Notes under the pieces: model-generated | Seen by the model: the letters and a program-made list of their open reading frames with translations, nothing else | Told to the model about the DNA's origin: nothing | Database searches by the model: none | Program-made: the position numbers and the translations under genes | Assembly: GCA_024811115.1 (NCBI GenBank) | Contig: JAKOGH010000324.1 | Location: 1-64,000, forward strand | Source of the DNA: Terana coerulea | Lineage: Eukaryota; Basidiomycota; Agaricomycetes; Polyporales; Phanerochaetaceae | Reading direction: 5' to 3' | DNA length: 64,000 nt | In this document: positions 47,950-60,105 of the stretch, piece after piece | Layout of the letters: the number at the start of each line of letters is the position of its first letter | Position numbering within the stretch: position 1 is the stretch's first letter

Positions 47950-49560
47950 CTCCACTCCACGGACTATGAACGTGCTTGAGCCATACCAGCCTTGGTGGCG
48001 AAATTGAATTCAAGGCGTAAGTCTCCAGATATTCGATGTCTGCGAAAACCGTGTCGATAGTTTTTGTTATATTGGGGGCTCGACCGTCAGCTGCAAGCAA
48101 GTCCCGCAAAAACGCCTTCTTCGTCTCAGGTGTCATGCAGAGAAGGTAATCGAAGACTTGCATCTGCGTGAGCGACACGACGTTGCCATCGACCTCGTAT
48201 TCCGTGTGCGGGATCAGGACGTCGTCCATAAGGATGCGCTGATTCAAATCTTTTGGATCCAAGGAATACGCCGCCAAGCCTCCCGAATCTATGCGCCATT
48301 GGCAGAAAGGCACATAGAGAGAGATCGCGAATGAGGTGCTTGAAAACGCTGCGTTGGTCTACGCCGACGAGGACTTCCAGATTAAACTCGGTCGTTTCTA
48401 CACCTGCACAGATAATCTTGTCGATAGTATTCCAGTCGAGACTCGTGAAGCGTTCGAGATCCTATCGCCATAGCACCCGCACGAAAACTTGCTGGCCATG
48501 CCTATCTTGCTCGCTAGGCGGGATGACACGGAAGGAGATAGTATGGCGCGTGGACAACGGGTGCTCATCGGTCGTTCTTCGTGCTGGTGAGGGGTCGTAG
48601 GGTATTAGGGAAAATGCGCCCTGATCTCGAGGCACAATGAGGTTTAAAACATAGATATACCAAGCGGCCAGGTACTCACAGCTCTTGCCGAAATATTCCA
48701 ATTCCATATTCGAAGCCGCATCTGAGTTGTTGAGCAGCTGGAAGAGTCGTCGTATCGGGAAACCAACGGGCTCACCCATATCAAATCCGTAGTTCTTGAA
48801 AATGGCTGCCTGCATTAGGGCAAGCATCAGGTCCGTTTCGAGGTCGGGGCCACCACAGTTCGACACACTAACGCGCCAGAGGTCCGAAAGGCGTTTCTTT
48901 GCGACAGGCGTTGCCAAGGGAGGGACAAGTACATCCCCTTCTTTGAAAAATGAGGTCCTGGCTATAGATTTCGCGGAGGCTGGGTATGCTCCACATGAGC
49001 TGGAAAAACTCCTGTGTCGAACGAAACCGAACGCTGTACAGTTTGATGGTATAGAAGTTCATCAAGCGCGATGGGAGCGTCCGAGGAAGGGAGGCGCATA
49101 TTGAGATGGGCGCAAACGCATCTGTGCTCTCAGTAGTAGCCCCGCGGCGGAAACGTAGGAGCTCCTGAAAACGAGTCGCCGTGGTCGTCTGGTGGAGTAT
49201 CGCGTTGCCAGCGTGAAGCAGAAGTGGTGCAGCCAAGGTGTCCAAGATCCAGCGCATTCGAATACGTAGTAAATGATGGTCCATTGCAGTCGGGGTTCAA
49301 CGTCAGTGCGCGCAGAGCTGTCCATGAGCTCGAGCAGCTCCTTCCCGTCTTGCGTACTAGAGCGTAGCGTCACAGTTTGAAGATTTGCGGGCGACATGCA
49401 CGCACCCAGTACCGACACGTGAGGCTGAAAGCACTCAGCTGCTTCTTCCGTGTCGACTACACAGGAGACTCCGTGTGGTCAACGTCTATTCAGACGTATT
49501 GAAGAATCTTCTCAATAAGTTCAGGGGCAAGACTCGTCCCAAGCGAGGTCATGGGTAGTC
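47950..49560 (-). pseudogene. F-box-like pseudogene, relative of 45808-47500
   Basis: Ordered minus-strand pieces match the downstream gene: LAPELIEKILQYV (then a stop), QLSAFSLTCRYWVRACRPQIFKL, TLRSSTQDGKELLELMDS, AGSWTPWLHHFCFTL, LPRTLPSRLMNFYTIKLYSVRF, LMWSIPSL, LELEYFGKS-like and a C-terminal acidic part. Several stops and frame changes do not correspond to introns. It starts ATG near 49,550 with a soluble N-terminus, and may show the ancestral start of the intact paralogue. Confidence 0.7.
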
Positions 49561-50003
49561 ACTTCCACGAGCTGTGGGTCACACCCAGGTCAAGCCAAGG
49601 ACATTAGTGATTAACCCACATTGATATTAAGGGCGTAATACATGCGTAGGGGTAGAACATAATGAAAGGAGTGAAGCTTGAGCGCTTGAGCGATGTTCAA
49701 GCTGAGTAGCTGGCGTCGGACGGCTGATCTTCACGGCGCCGGCGCCCGGCGCCGACTCTGCGGCCAATGGCCATGCGGTCACGACTCACGACTCACCGGG
49801 CACCAGCTGCTAGCGGTGACACTAATGACTCTGATTATGTGGTACAATTGACAGTGTACAAAGTGTACAGACAAATTTGGGTTCACAATAGCTTACCATG
49901 GACCGCTTGTAATACATGTATGAACTTTGAAGTTGTATCTCGAAGCCCGAAGGAGAAGTTTAAATGAGCTGCGAGGCAAAAACAAGGCATATTCATGTCA
50001 TGA
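49561..50003. other. Intergenic region before tRNA-Leu copy 3
   Basis: About 440 bp. It includes a palindromic GGCGCCGGCGCCCGGCGCC stretch near 49,736-49,755. No gene. Confidence 0.45.
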
Positions 50004-50083
50004 TGATGAGAGTGGGATTCGAACCCACGCCCTTTCGGACCAGATCCTTAGTCTGGCGCCTTAGACCGCTCGGCCATCTCACC
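50004..50083 (-). tRNA. tRNA-Leu(AAG), copy 3
   Basis: Identical 80-nt sequence to the other three copies, minus strand. This is the only copy without a recognisable TPR-CHAT sequence next to it; it lies just upstream of the decayed F-box-like gene, in the same orientation. Confidence 0.97.
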
Positions 50084-50703
50084 ATGCGGATTTTTGCTGA
50101 AAGGATATCCACAGTTGGCAATGGCTAGCCCGCGGAGCCAACTCTACGCGGGCGCTCAGCGCTCAGGGCCTTGTTCCTGCGTCACCATATGCAAGTTTCT
50201 GCCTGCCTGCCTGCCAGAACACCTCTACTTCAATTTGGCGTAGATTCGTTTGAGGCTGGCCAGCTTCGAAGATATTTTTGGGCCAAATACACCTCTCCCA
50301 GCAATCGTGCACCTGCAGAGGATCATGGATTCACACTACACGGGCGACAGCACGGCTCAGCAAGCCCCTGGCTCGTAAACGGTCTTCGCAGTCGGGCACA
50401 CCCCCGTCGTGGCCGAGCTTATGGAAGTGACTTGGCGTCGCCCTCGGATGTGTTTACCCGAGACAATCATGCTGGAAAGCAACGAGGATTTCGCTGATTG
50501 AGTTGTCCTTGTGGCTGCTGCCCAAAGTGAGCATGAACCACGCTTATCTGCCTGCTGCCCTCGACGCTCGGCATTATTCTGACCTAGTCTTGGCGGTGTA
50601 GATGGTGGTTGGGTGGCCTTGGTTCCTACCGGTCCTTTCTCCGCGCAGGATCCAGCTCTCGATCGCTTTGCGATCATCGAATGGGCGACATGCGCTTGCG
50701 GCT

Positions 50704-50712
50704 ATCTGATAA
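50704..50712 (+). promoter_or_regulatory. Iron-type GATA site 1 (ATCTGATAA)
   Basis: An exact match to ATCWGATAA, the extended site described for fungal iron-responsive GATA repressors (SreA/Urbs1/Sre1 type). It lies 620 nt upstream of the ferric reductase ATG. Another GATAA follows at 50717-50721. Confidence 0.6.
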
Positions 50713-50741
50713 AGCCGATAAAACTTCGTGCATCCAATCTT

Positions 50742-50750
50742 ATCTGATAA
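50742..50750 (+). promoter_or_regulatory. Iron-type GATA site 2 (ATCTGATAA in TTATCTGATAA)
   Basis: A second exact ATCTGATAA, 29 nt after the first, inside the near-palindrome TTATCTGATAA, which offers GATAA on both strands. It lies 582 nt upstream of the ferric reductase start. Confidence 0.62.
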
Positions 50751-51331
50751 GGACCCCAGCACGCTGATCAAGACGCTTCCTCCCCCCAAAGCACGCTGGA
50801 TCGCTGCGTTCTCGCTCCTCTACGTCCTGCGAGGCCTCCGACACCGCGGCAAAAACGGTTATGACGCATGGGCTGAGCGCAGCTCATCTCCGACGCTTCG
50901 AACATCCTGCCCTCTCTCTCACCACCGCTCGACGCCAGCGGTGACCGAACAGGTGTTGTAGCGTCCGCGGCTGCTCACCTCACGGTGCGGACGGAGGAAT
51001 AAAGATTTTTGCGAGGAGTAAGATGCTTGTTCGCGGTCAGGGCGATAGAAAACCGACACAGAAGCACCGTCCTCATTTTGCCAGAATCTGTGCCTTCGGC
51101 CTCCACCCACCACATTGCGGGTTCTCGACCCTCGTCTCGTGGCGACACATCGGTCTGCATATGCGTTTTCTGAGTCGGACATTCGGGCGTGTTCCTTGGC
51201 AGGACCCCTCGAAGTCCTCACCGCCGTAGAGGCGAGATAAATACCGCCCTTCCGCCTGCGCGCATCCCCAGGTCTCCCCTCCCTCATTTCCCCTCCCGAT
51301 CCCTACGAGCCTCAGGCCCTCGGTAGCAAAT

Positions 51332-54074
51332 ATGGCGCACGGCGACGGTGGAAATTCAGGCCAAGGCCAAGGCGGCGCGGCTACGACGTCTGCCGCGATG
51401 TCGACGTCGACTGTCACAGCTGCCTCAGCAGCCGCAAAGTCGAGCAAGGCTCTCTTGAAGAAGCAGATGATAGTGCGTTTCTCGATTTTAAAGTCCCATT
51501 TCCACCCCCTGCGTCTTCGTCTCGCCTAGTACGCTGTCTCGTTGATGGTCATGTCCCTGCTAACGCCCGCTCTCACAGACCTATCCTCATCATTTGTGGT
51601 ACCTTGTCGCCGCCGTTATCGCGGTCGCCATGTTCGCCAACTTCTACTCGGTCTGGTGGGCGTGGAGGTGTCGGCATGTCCTTCGGCGTCAGTCCCGTCT
51701 CGAGGCTTCTTCAGAAAAGCACTCCCCCGCTCCCCATGCCAAGGAGGCCGGCAAGTCGTCGCTGCGCCACCTGCCCAGTGCTGCCCTCGCCGCGTCAAGG
51801 GTCTTTGCTTTCAGGATGCGCATCCCTTTCGTTTCCATGACCATTCTGGAGGTCGTCTTCACTTTCGTATACATGGGTGTCCTGTTCATCTATGACTTTA
51901 TCTTCAGTACGTATCTTCTTCTATGCTAATGTAAAAGGTTTAGTAACGCCGGTCTTCTGCAGATGGTGCAAAGAGAGGGAACTTCCAGGCCCGCGCCGCT
52001 TACCTTGGAACGTCCCAGTTTCCGTTGATCGTAGCCCTTGCCATGAAGAACAATGCCATCGAACGTAGGTCACCTGTAGATATTCCGTGCTATGGTAGCT
52101 GACCGTCCGTTTTTGATGCGTTGCAGTACTTACCGGTATTAGTCACGAGAAGGTATTGGGTCGTTGCCTTTGTCCCATGAGCTCTTAAATACTGACCAGT
52201 GCACTTAGTTGAACCTGATGCATCGGGTCGTTTCTCGTGTGATTTTGCTGCAGATTTGGCTTCACCTTATTGGACTGTACGTTTTGAGTCGTCTTGCCGC
52301 TAGGTCATTATAGCAGATACTAACTGCTGACTCTGATAGTCTAATACGCGGCACCAAACTCTTCGTCACTATACCGCGTATATTGGGTATACCCGCATTG
52401 GTCGCCTTCACGTTGCTCACCCTGCTCGGCAGTAAGCCAATCAGGAAGAGGTTCTACGAGTTCTTCTGGATCACCCACGTTATCCTCGTCTTGCAAGTGT
52501 TCTCATACGTTCGTCTGCTGGAGACTATGCTGACACGTAGTCTTTCCTTAGCGTCTTTCTTGTCTTTTCACTCATACATTGCATGGACCTCGGGTACATC
52601 CGTTAATCAACCTTGCGCTCATTAATCATGCTAACTACTGACTTGACTTCCAGCGGCGCAAGATACATCTGGCCCTGCTTCCTCATCTGGGGCGTCGACC
52701 GTATCTGCCGTTACCTGCGCTACACCATCCTCTCCAACTTCCACCCGCCGAACCGCGCGCCCGCGCGCGTCGAGGCCATCTCCGACGACACGCTGCGCAT
52801 CACCGTCCGGCGCCGGTTCCCGTTCGTCGCGGGCAAGGCGCTCCTGGGCGGCGACGGCTGGGCGCCGGGCCAGCACATGTTCGTCGCGTTCCCGACGATC
52901 GGGCCTGTCGAGAGCCACCCGTTCACGATCGCGTCGTTCGCGGAGCCCGTGGACGGCGTCGCGCCGCAGGACGACGACCGGACGCGCGAGCTGATGTGGA
53001 TCGTCCGCGCGCGCAGTGGCTTCACGAAGCGGCTCATGGACCACGTCCTCACGAAAGACGGCGTGGCGGATATCCCGGTGTTTATGGACGGACCCTATGG
53101 CTCACCGCCGGACATCACTGGGTTCGAGACCTGCGTCTTTGTCGCTGGTGCGCTTGCTTTTTTAAGACACGCCTCGCATGAATTATTGACATGACCCATC
53201 AGGTGGCTCGGGTGTTGCGTACACTATCCCAAGGCTGCGTGATATTTTGAAGTACGTGCCTTACCGTTGCCGTCGTCGTTAACCCATCAATCTGACGTGG
53301 TCTCCTCGATAGCCAAGCTGCCCAGAGGAATGCATGTGCTCGCCGGGTTGTCTTCATCTGGGCCGTTCGCCAGGCCGGTAAGTCGCTATTCACTCATATG
53401 ATGCATCGACCGATGCTTATCATCGCCACAGCCCACATCAATTGGATCTCAAAGGATCTCGTCAAAGCTGTCGCCACCTGCCCCGCAGGTCTTGACCTCT
53501 CCATCCAGATCTACGTCACTGACCGCCCTCTCGCCACCCCTACCCCTGGATCCACGCTGCGCCATCTCCCCACACTCACCACCGCCGCGACGGCACCCTC
53601 GCCCGCCTCGCCCGATGTGCTCTCCCCTCTGTCGCCCTCCGACACCATCGTCGACGAGAAGCGCCACTCCGCCGTGTCCCCCACGTCTCCCGTCTCTCCC
53701 TCACCCACGTCGACCCGCGCACCGTCGACGTACTCAAGCTCGAAGGACGTCGAGAAGGGCTCGGACAGCGAGTACTCCGGCGGCGCGGACTGGAGCATCC
53801 CCGGCGTCGACGTCCGCTACGGCCGCCCGGACATGCATGTGCTGCTCGAGGACGCTGTGGCGAAGGCCAACGGCCCTGTGTCCGTCGACAGTGAGTAATC
53901 TTTGCTCTTCCTCGCCCCCGCTCCATGCTGACCGCACGCTGCGCATTAGTATCTGGACCCGAGGCTCTGGTCGCTGACGTCCGCTCAGCCTTATCCTCGC
54001 CCTTCGCCGGCCCCAGGAGTATCCTGAAGGGCGGCGCCAGCGTCCAGCTGAACGTCGAGGACTTCACGATGTAA
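51332..54074 (+). CDS. Plasma-membrane ferric reductase (FRE/NOX family)
   Basis: A multi-exon gene (about ten short introns) beginning MAHGDGGNSG with a Gly/Ala/Ser-rich N-terminus. Several membrane helices follow (WYLVAAVIAVAMFANFY, FVYMGVLFIYDF, VAFTLLTLLG, FFWITHVILVL). The heme-binding helix MHRVVSRVILLQIWLH has H-x13-H; a second pair is split by an intron (ITHVILVL ... FSLIHCMDLG). The cytosolic part has the FAD motif HPFTIAS, the NAD(P) motifs GPYGSPP and GGSGVAYTIP, and a Ser/Pro-rich insert before the C-terminal end VQLNVEDFTM. The enzyme moves electrons from cytosolic NADPH to extracellular Fe(III) or Cu(II) for uptake. The ATG is chosen as the first in frame after a pyrimidine-rich leader. 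Upstream GATA sites suggest iron repression. Exact junctions of the small exons at 51.9-52.6 kb are approximate. Confidence 0.88.
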
Positions 54075-54398
54075 CGCAAAAAAGACACGAGCGCTGATGA
54101 ACGTGACGTCTCTCTCTAGTATGTAGTATGTGTAGAACATTCTCCTGTGTGTAGATGATAGTGATTTTTTGCGTGAAAACGCCGTAGCCTTATGACGACT
54201 GTGGCCCGACGACGGTCTGGTGTATTTGTTCATGGGGTCGTCTCCAATATACGATTACAGGTCTATGTTACCTGCAGTCATCTTTAGTTGAGTACGCAAG
54301 GTCGAGAGCGTGTTTCACTGGTCGAGTCCAGAATGTTGTTCGTGATCAAAATGTTATCTGCGACACCGCGGCACATGAAAATCCCTCCCGACAGTAGC
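54075..54398. other. Spacer between convergent genes
   Basis: About 320 bp between the ferric reductase and TPR-CHAT copy 4 stop codons. Nothing recognised. Confidence 0.5.
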
Positions 54399-57300
54399 TC
54401 ATACTCCTATGTGTATGTAATTTACCCATCTTTCGAAGTCCACACCCTTCCTCCTCATTCGCTTCGTCGCCGCATTCAGAGCCCTCGCCGCGCGTTTAAA
54501 CCCCACCTCGGCTGGATATTTCCCGTCAACCTCGCCAAGCATCTTCTCGTAGAAATACCTGGCCAGCTCGGGGCCGTCGCCGTCCTTCATCTGCCACATC
54601 GTCCCGACGACGCTCCGGAAGCCGGAGAACTGCATCGCGGCGGCGAGGTGCAGCACCTCGTCAAACGGGCTGTCGGCGGTCTGCTCCGCCGTATGGCACG
54701 CCGCGAGGAACGCAAACTCGGCGTTGGGCAGGCGGGACGCGACGATGTCGAGCAGCGTTAAGCGGTCGGCTTCATGGAGAACAAATGCAGGAGTTGAAGG
54801 GCTGACCGGCTCTCAGCGACCCATGGCATGCGAAGTGGAGCCCATGGATGGTTCTGCAGACTCTCCAGTACCGCGAGCCGGGTAGACTGGTCCCCGCGCA
54901 GGACATGCAACGCCGGGTACAGCTTCTTTATTTCGTCGAGTTCGCCGTCCACGTTTTGTAACGAACTCCCGGGCTGAGACACCGCGAGTAGCGGAGGCGA
55001 TGGGCTGGAGGCGAACTTAATTTGACTGCGCGCTTCCATCAGGGCTGTGAGCGTCGGGGTGTATGAAGAGATGTAGAGGTCCGACAGGTAGATCTTCTTC
55101 CTCGGGTTATTTTTGTCAGCGGTAGGACCGGCGGCATGCAGAGGCAGCGCGGAGAAGACTGAGGTCGGACACCACCAAATGCGGGACCCATGCTCGACCT
55201 GTAGGCTTTCTAATGTATCCACCACTGGGCCGACAACGAGGTTCCATAGCCGTTCTGCGACAACCTTCAGCGTCCGATCGTAACGCTTGGGCTGATTGCC
55301 CAGGTCCCGACGTGCGCCAATGAGATCCTTGGAGAGCGTGATCGCTGCCTCGTACAGCTCCGTCGGTAGAGGGATTGACACCGGGTCGGTGTCCTTGAGG
55401 ATGATGACCGCGTCGCATCGGTATTGACTATGGGTGATCAGAATCACGGGGCCCTCTGACGCGACGGCTTGCAGCGACTCAAATAGCGGCCTTTTCAGGA
55501 AGTCCGCGAAGCCAGGTTTGGTCCGGATATCTCGGATTAATCCGTCCAATTCTGCGGAGAGTTGTCTCTTTTGTTTCAACATCTCTCCGTAAACATCCCT
55601 CGTCGAAGCAACCGCGCCGTTCGGAAGCGTCGAGATTCCTACGAGCGGTCCGTCGCCCAGGTCCGAAGTGATGCTCAACTCTTCCAATGCGCGAGATACT
55701 CTAACGAAGGCGTCGCGGAGGGTCTCGTCGACAGTCGCCAACTCGTCTAGCGGTGTTCGCAGGCGGCGGACTTCGGACCAAAGAATGGCACGCCCCTGTT
55801 CAAGTAGCTCAACTGCTGTCGCGATCTCGTTCGTCGCGATTGCGTATGAGGCGGCGTCCAAGACAAGGTCCCCTTGAGTACGAACAACTTCATGCTGCAT
55901 CTCTAGCGTCGGGCTGATGACAAGAACCCGTTGGAGCAGTTCCACGGACGTGCGGTACGCGAAGAGGGTGGATTCGTGGCCATGTGTTCTAGCTATCCTT
56001 GCCCAATGTAATCCTGCTGCAAGCTGCACCGATGGGGTGACCACAATAGACGAATCTGAGCCGGTCGCTACAGAGCGAAACAACCCCAGAGCTTCATCTA
56101 GGTGCTCTGGGCCTGGCGCATCGTCTTCATATCGCCAGTCTATCATCGACCTCGCAGGAGTTGATCAATAGGTGCGGTCGCTCCGGGTGTCCTGTGGGAA
56201 TACTAGAGATCGACTCGCGGATGTACACGAGACATTGTTCGTGGTCGCGCTTGTCACTGTTCTCCAAGAAGCGGGTCTGAAGAGTGCTCCCAAGATTGTT
56301 CAGGATGCTCCATCGCCTGGGATGGCCAGCTGGGCAGAGTTGAATCGCCTCGTCTCGGAGTTCGATACTCTTGTCGAGGTCGTCCATCTTTCTAGTTCTC
56401 TTGAAGCGCGCATCCAGGGCAGTACCGAGGCTACTAAGGGTCTGCCATCGCTCCGCATTACCTGGAGGTCTTAACGACAACGTCTCCTCTCGGCAGCGTA
56501 TAGACGCATTTAAATTTGCGATGTCGCCAGTCTTCTCGAAGCGCGTGAACAGAGCATAACCGAGGTTTTCAAGCGTCCACGATCGGAGCGGGTGTCCTAC
56601 TGGGCGGAGAGACAACGCCTCCTCGTTGCAGTGAATGCCTTCCTCCAGATCCTTCATTTGTGCCGATGCTCCGTACCGACTGAGGAGTACTGAGCCGAGA
56701 AGATGGAGGGACCACGATCTGTCAGGATGTCCGGGGGGACTCAACGATAGCGCTTCGTGATGGAGATTGATGCATTCTTCGAGGCTTTCCATGTTCGCAG
56801 TTTGATGGTATCGTGTGTGCAAAAGCTCTCCCAAGTTATGCAGTGCCTGCCTCCGCCCGGGATGACCTGATGGACGACGCGAGAGCACCTCCCGAAGATG
56901 CACGATGCTCGTCTCCAGGTCTTCCATATGTCCTCCACTCTCGAAGCGAGTGTGTAAGGCTATCCCCAACTGATTCAGGGTGCTGTCCTGCTGAGCATGC
57001 CCAGGCGGAAGGAGAGAAAGTGCTTCTTCGAGAAGGTTAATGCTCCTCTCCAGGTCCTGCGCCTGCCCAGTGTGGTTGAAGCGTGTATGCAGGACGCCGC
57101 CGAGTGCGTGGAGAGAGAGCCGCCGTAGCGAATTGCCCGGCGGCCGGAGTGCGAGTGCTTCCTCGTTGTATCGGATACACGTCTCGAGGTCCTCCGCTCG
57201 GCCTGTCCGGTCAAAGCGCTTCGAAAGCGCACTGCCTATGTTATGCAACATTCCTGCGCGCGCTGGATGACCAGGTGGGAGAATGGCAAGAGCTTCGGTG

Positions 57301-57892
57301 TGGAGACCAATCCCTTCCTCCAGGCTCTCCATCTGTCCCGTCTCGGAGAAGCGAGCTACCAATGCGGCAGCCAAGTTGTCCAAGGCCCACACTCGCTTGG
57401 GATGACCTTCTGTCCACGACAAGAGGAAGCTCTCGGTGCCCGGTAATAGACTCCTCGATATCTTGCAGTTGTTTTGTGTTGTTGAACCGAACGTGCAGAG
57501 CCTTGCTCAGCCGATGGAGAGACTCGGACCACTCAGAATGCCCAGGAGGAAGCTCGGAAGGGAGCGACGCAAGCGAGTCGCGTGCGTAGTCGATACTTCG
57601 GTCAAGGTCTTGAATATTTCCCGTCCTCTCGAAGCGAGTCCCAACCAGCGACGACAGATGTCGCAGCAGCGCCTGGTCGATGCTGGTGTCTTTCAGCGGA
57701 GTATATCGAGAGTGCTTCCTCATACCGCTGGATAGACTCATCCAGGTCACGTATGACACCGCTCTTCGTACTTCGCTGTTGAAGCATGTCTGCAAGTACC
57801 AACAGAAGGGTGCTGCGGTTGGGATCGTCAACGGCGATGCCGTTCAACGCGTCGTTGAGTTGAAGTATCGCATCTTGAGCTGGTATCTCCAT
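54399..57892 (-). CDS. TPR-CHAT protein, copy 4, with several frame breaks
   Basis: From ATG 57892: an N-terminal segment (LVLADMLQQR...DLDESIQRYEEAL), then about ten well-kept 42-residue TPR-like repeats (pattern HTRFxxTGxxxDLExxIxxxEEALxLxPPGH). After these come the linker (ARIARTHGHESTLFAYRTS, AILWSEVRRLRTPLDELATV) and the CHAT domain (WWCPTSVFSALPLHAAGP). The catalytic His motif HFACHG and Cys motif LAACHTAEQ are both encoded, but in different frames. Single-base breaks occur near 57,690, 57,430, 56,160, 54,842 and 54,790; each is repaired by one base. The repeats show no other decay, so either the gene was lost very recently or the sequence has indel errors. About 1,150 residues if intact. 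Fewer repeats than copy 1. Likely cytosolic protease; trigger and substrate unknown. Confidence 0.8.
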
Positions 57893-59313
57893 ACCGTCAG
57901 TCCAGAGACGATCGCCAACACGTAGCCTGTTTGATTTATGTAAGTATTGTCACTCAGGAAGAGCAGAAAGTACAGACATGAAGCCTCTTATCTCTGAAGC
58001 TGGTCACCGCACTGTTTGTAGAATTGCAGGTCGGCAGCCAACCTAATGAGCTACTAGTTTCGTGAGCTTTCAGAGCACTGGTACTTATGACAACTAAGAC
58101 GACACTGACCGAAGTAATGATATTGGTACTGTACGCAAGAGATTGGATAGCAATGGGAGGGGCTTGTGAGAGTTGACACGGCCCTGACGTCGGCTAGATC
58201 ACGCAGCATGCGCGCCAAGTAAGGTGACAGCAACGTGGATGAACCATCAATATATGGCCATAGAGCTTTCTTCTGACCAACTCAAAATATACCTATCGCG
58301 ATCTAGCGGTGACTGTAAACAGACGAGCTGATGTTTTCGGATGATGTAACTTCAAACTCACAAGAAAAGGAATATTGCAGCGACATGTCAGGAGACCAAC
58401 CGGAGGCCATCTTTCTTTGACGCAGCAGACGTGATATTTTACGTTCATTGCGAGCTTCTAGGTTTGCGGGCCGTCGGATGGTCGAGTCGGAGGTACCGGT
58501 TGAACCAGAAGCTGGTAAAATTTGTAGTAGAGTAAAAGAGTTCGCCGCCGGTTGCAAGACTTCGTGAAATCGCAGAGCTCGACGGGCTTGTTTGGCCTTG
58601 CTTGGCTGCAGCACGTGGTCCCTCATAGGTTCATCTTCAGGCCACAGCCGACGGTACAAGCAATTATTTCAGAAATGTACCAGTGCGTCAACTGCTCACG
58701 CTCGAAATATTGCTGCGTTTTGGTTAGCTCAACATGGAAACGAGGATGCGGTAGCTGCGAGAAGTCCGCCCTGATATTAGAAAGACGCTGACTCCGAGTA
58801 GCGCTCACCGCTCAAAGGTCAGGCGCCGCACGCATGAGCTGTAACTTCTGGGCGTCGGAGTCATCATTAAGACAGACTACTTAACTCTCACATACTGGCA
58901 TAAACAGAGGTGAAACACAGGAAGTGTTTTGTGCGGCAGTGCAATAAATGGCACCTCTGTAACTATTTGATCGACTCCTGTCGAAAGTATGTAGGATGTG
59001 TATAGTACAAATAGCCACACCCAGTCCTAATCCGAAGCAAAACAAATTATTCAAAAATCATTGCAAGATTCAAGGACCTACGAGCTTTATACGGCTCAAT
59101 TTTTGGTCCTCATAGTAGCCGGTGGTCTCCGTACAAGAGGACAAACGGTCTCAAGCGAAGGCTTCGGGCGGGCGCCAGATTGCCAAATTGGGCGAAATGC
59201 CCCTCACCTGCGAGGGCGCCCACGACTTGATGCAGACTATATACAAGGTTCGGATCGACTGTCATTCAACCTTTGCTCGTATATTGTAGGCAACGGAGAC
59301 TACATACCCTTAT
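57893..59313. other. Intergenic region between TPR-CHAT copy 4 and tRNA-Leu
   Basis: About 1.4 kb divergent promoter region; no gene or repeat recognised. Confidence 0.5.
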
Positions 59314-59393
59314 GGTGAGATGGCCGAGCGGTCTAAGGCGCCAGACTAAGGATCTGGTCCGAAAGGGCGTGGGTTCGAATCCCACTCTCATCA
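59314..59393 (+). tRNA. tRNA-Leu(AAG), copy 4
   Basis: Identical 80-nt gene on the plus strand, followed by a TTTT run 19 nt downstream. It lies about 1.4 kb upstream of, and divergent from, TPR-CHAT copy 4, the same arrangement as copy 1. Confidence 0.97.
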
Positions 59394-60105
59394 TATACCA
59401 TTGTACTTTTGCGTTGCGTTCGCTCTTTTCTTTCGCGCAATTCTGTCTAAAGCTTCAACCATTTGAAACTTTGAATGTAAGTTCAAGTTTACTTTTATTG
59501 TCAACAGTTTATACACAATGATATAAATGTACATACAGTACCGGGAAAAGCACATGCTAGAAAAATTTAACCCGTCTGTTTATCATACTATAGTGCTCCC
59601 TACTATGGTACTCTAGGGTGCTCTTTGGAGGGTGCTGGCTCTGAAGACAAGTGAGAAAGTTTATTTGTATGCAGCCGGAAGTCCTGACGCTTCAAGTTGG
59701 CGCGCCGCGACAGCGTCGGAAAAGCTAGTCATGGTCTGCGGGACAACGGGAGGCTAGCAGCCATCGGTGCCTCACATAACCAGGTGGACGGTACTGTACA
59801 CACAAGAGAAAATTCTATATACAATTTCCTGGCCCTTCCCGAAGCTGATTGTTGACCCTCGAGAGAGTATTTGGTCGCCATGCGCTAACCTGGTTAGGAC
59901 CATTTATATATATACATATACTGGCCTGTCGCCTGCACCACTAATAGCACCCAAGCGCGATTAGACCTATCTATTGACAGGACCGCGCGCATACATCGTC
60001 GAGACTTTACATTTCCACGTCGATACAACATCTGATATACATAGAACAGTATACCCCGCTCAGCTCCCCACACAATCACGCTCCCGCTCCATCATCGAAA
60101 CCCGC
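59394..60105. other. Intergenic region
   Basis: About 700 bp, AT-rich; nothing recognised. Confidence 0.5.

Larger units (their letters stand above)
50084..51331. other. Ferric reductase upstream region
   Basis: About 1.25 kb with no gene. It contains two ATCTGATAA sites and one extra GATAA (listed separately) and a pyrimidine-rich leader (CTCCCCTCCCTCATTTCCCCTCCC) near the ATG. Confidence 0.5.
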
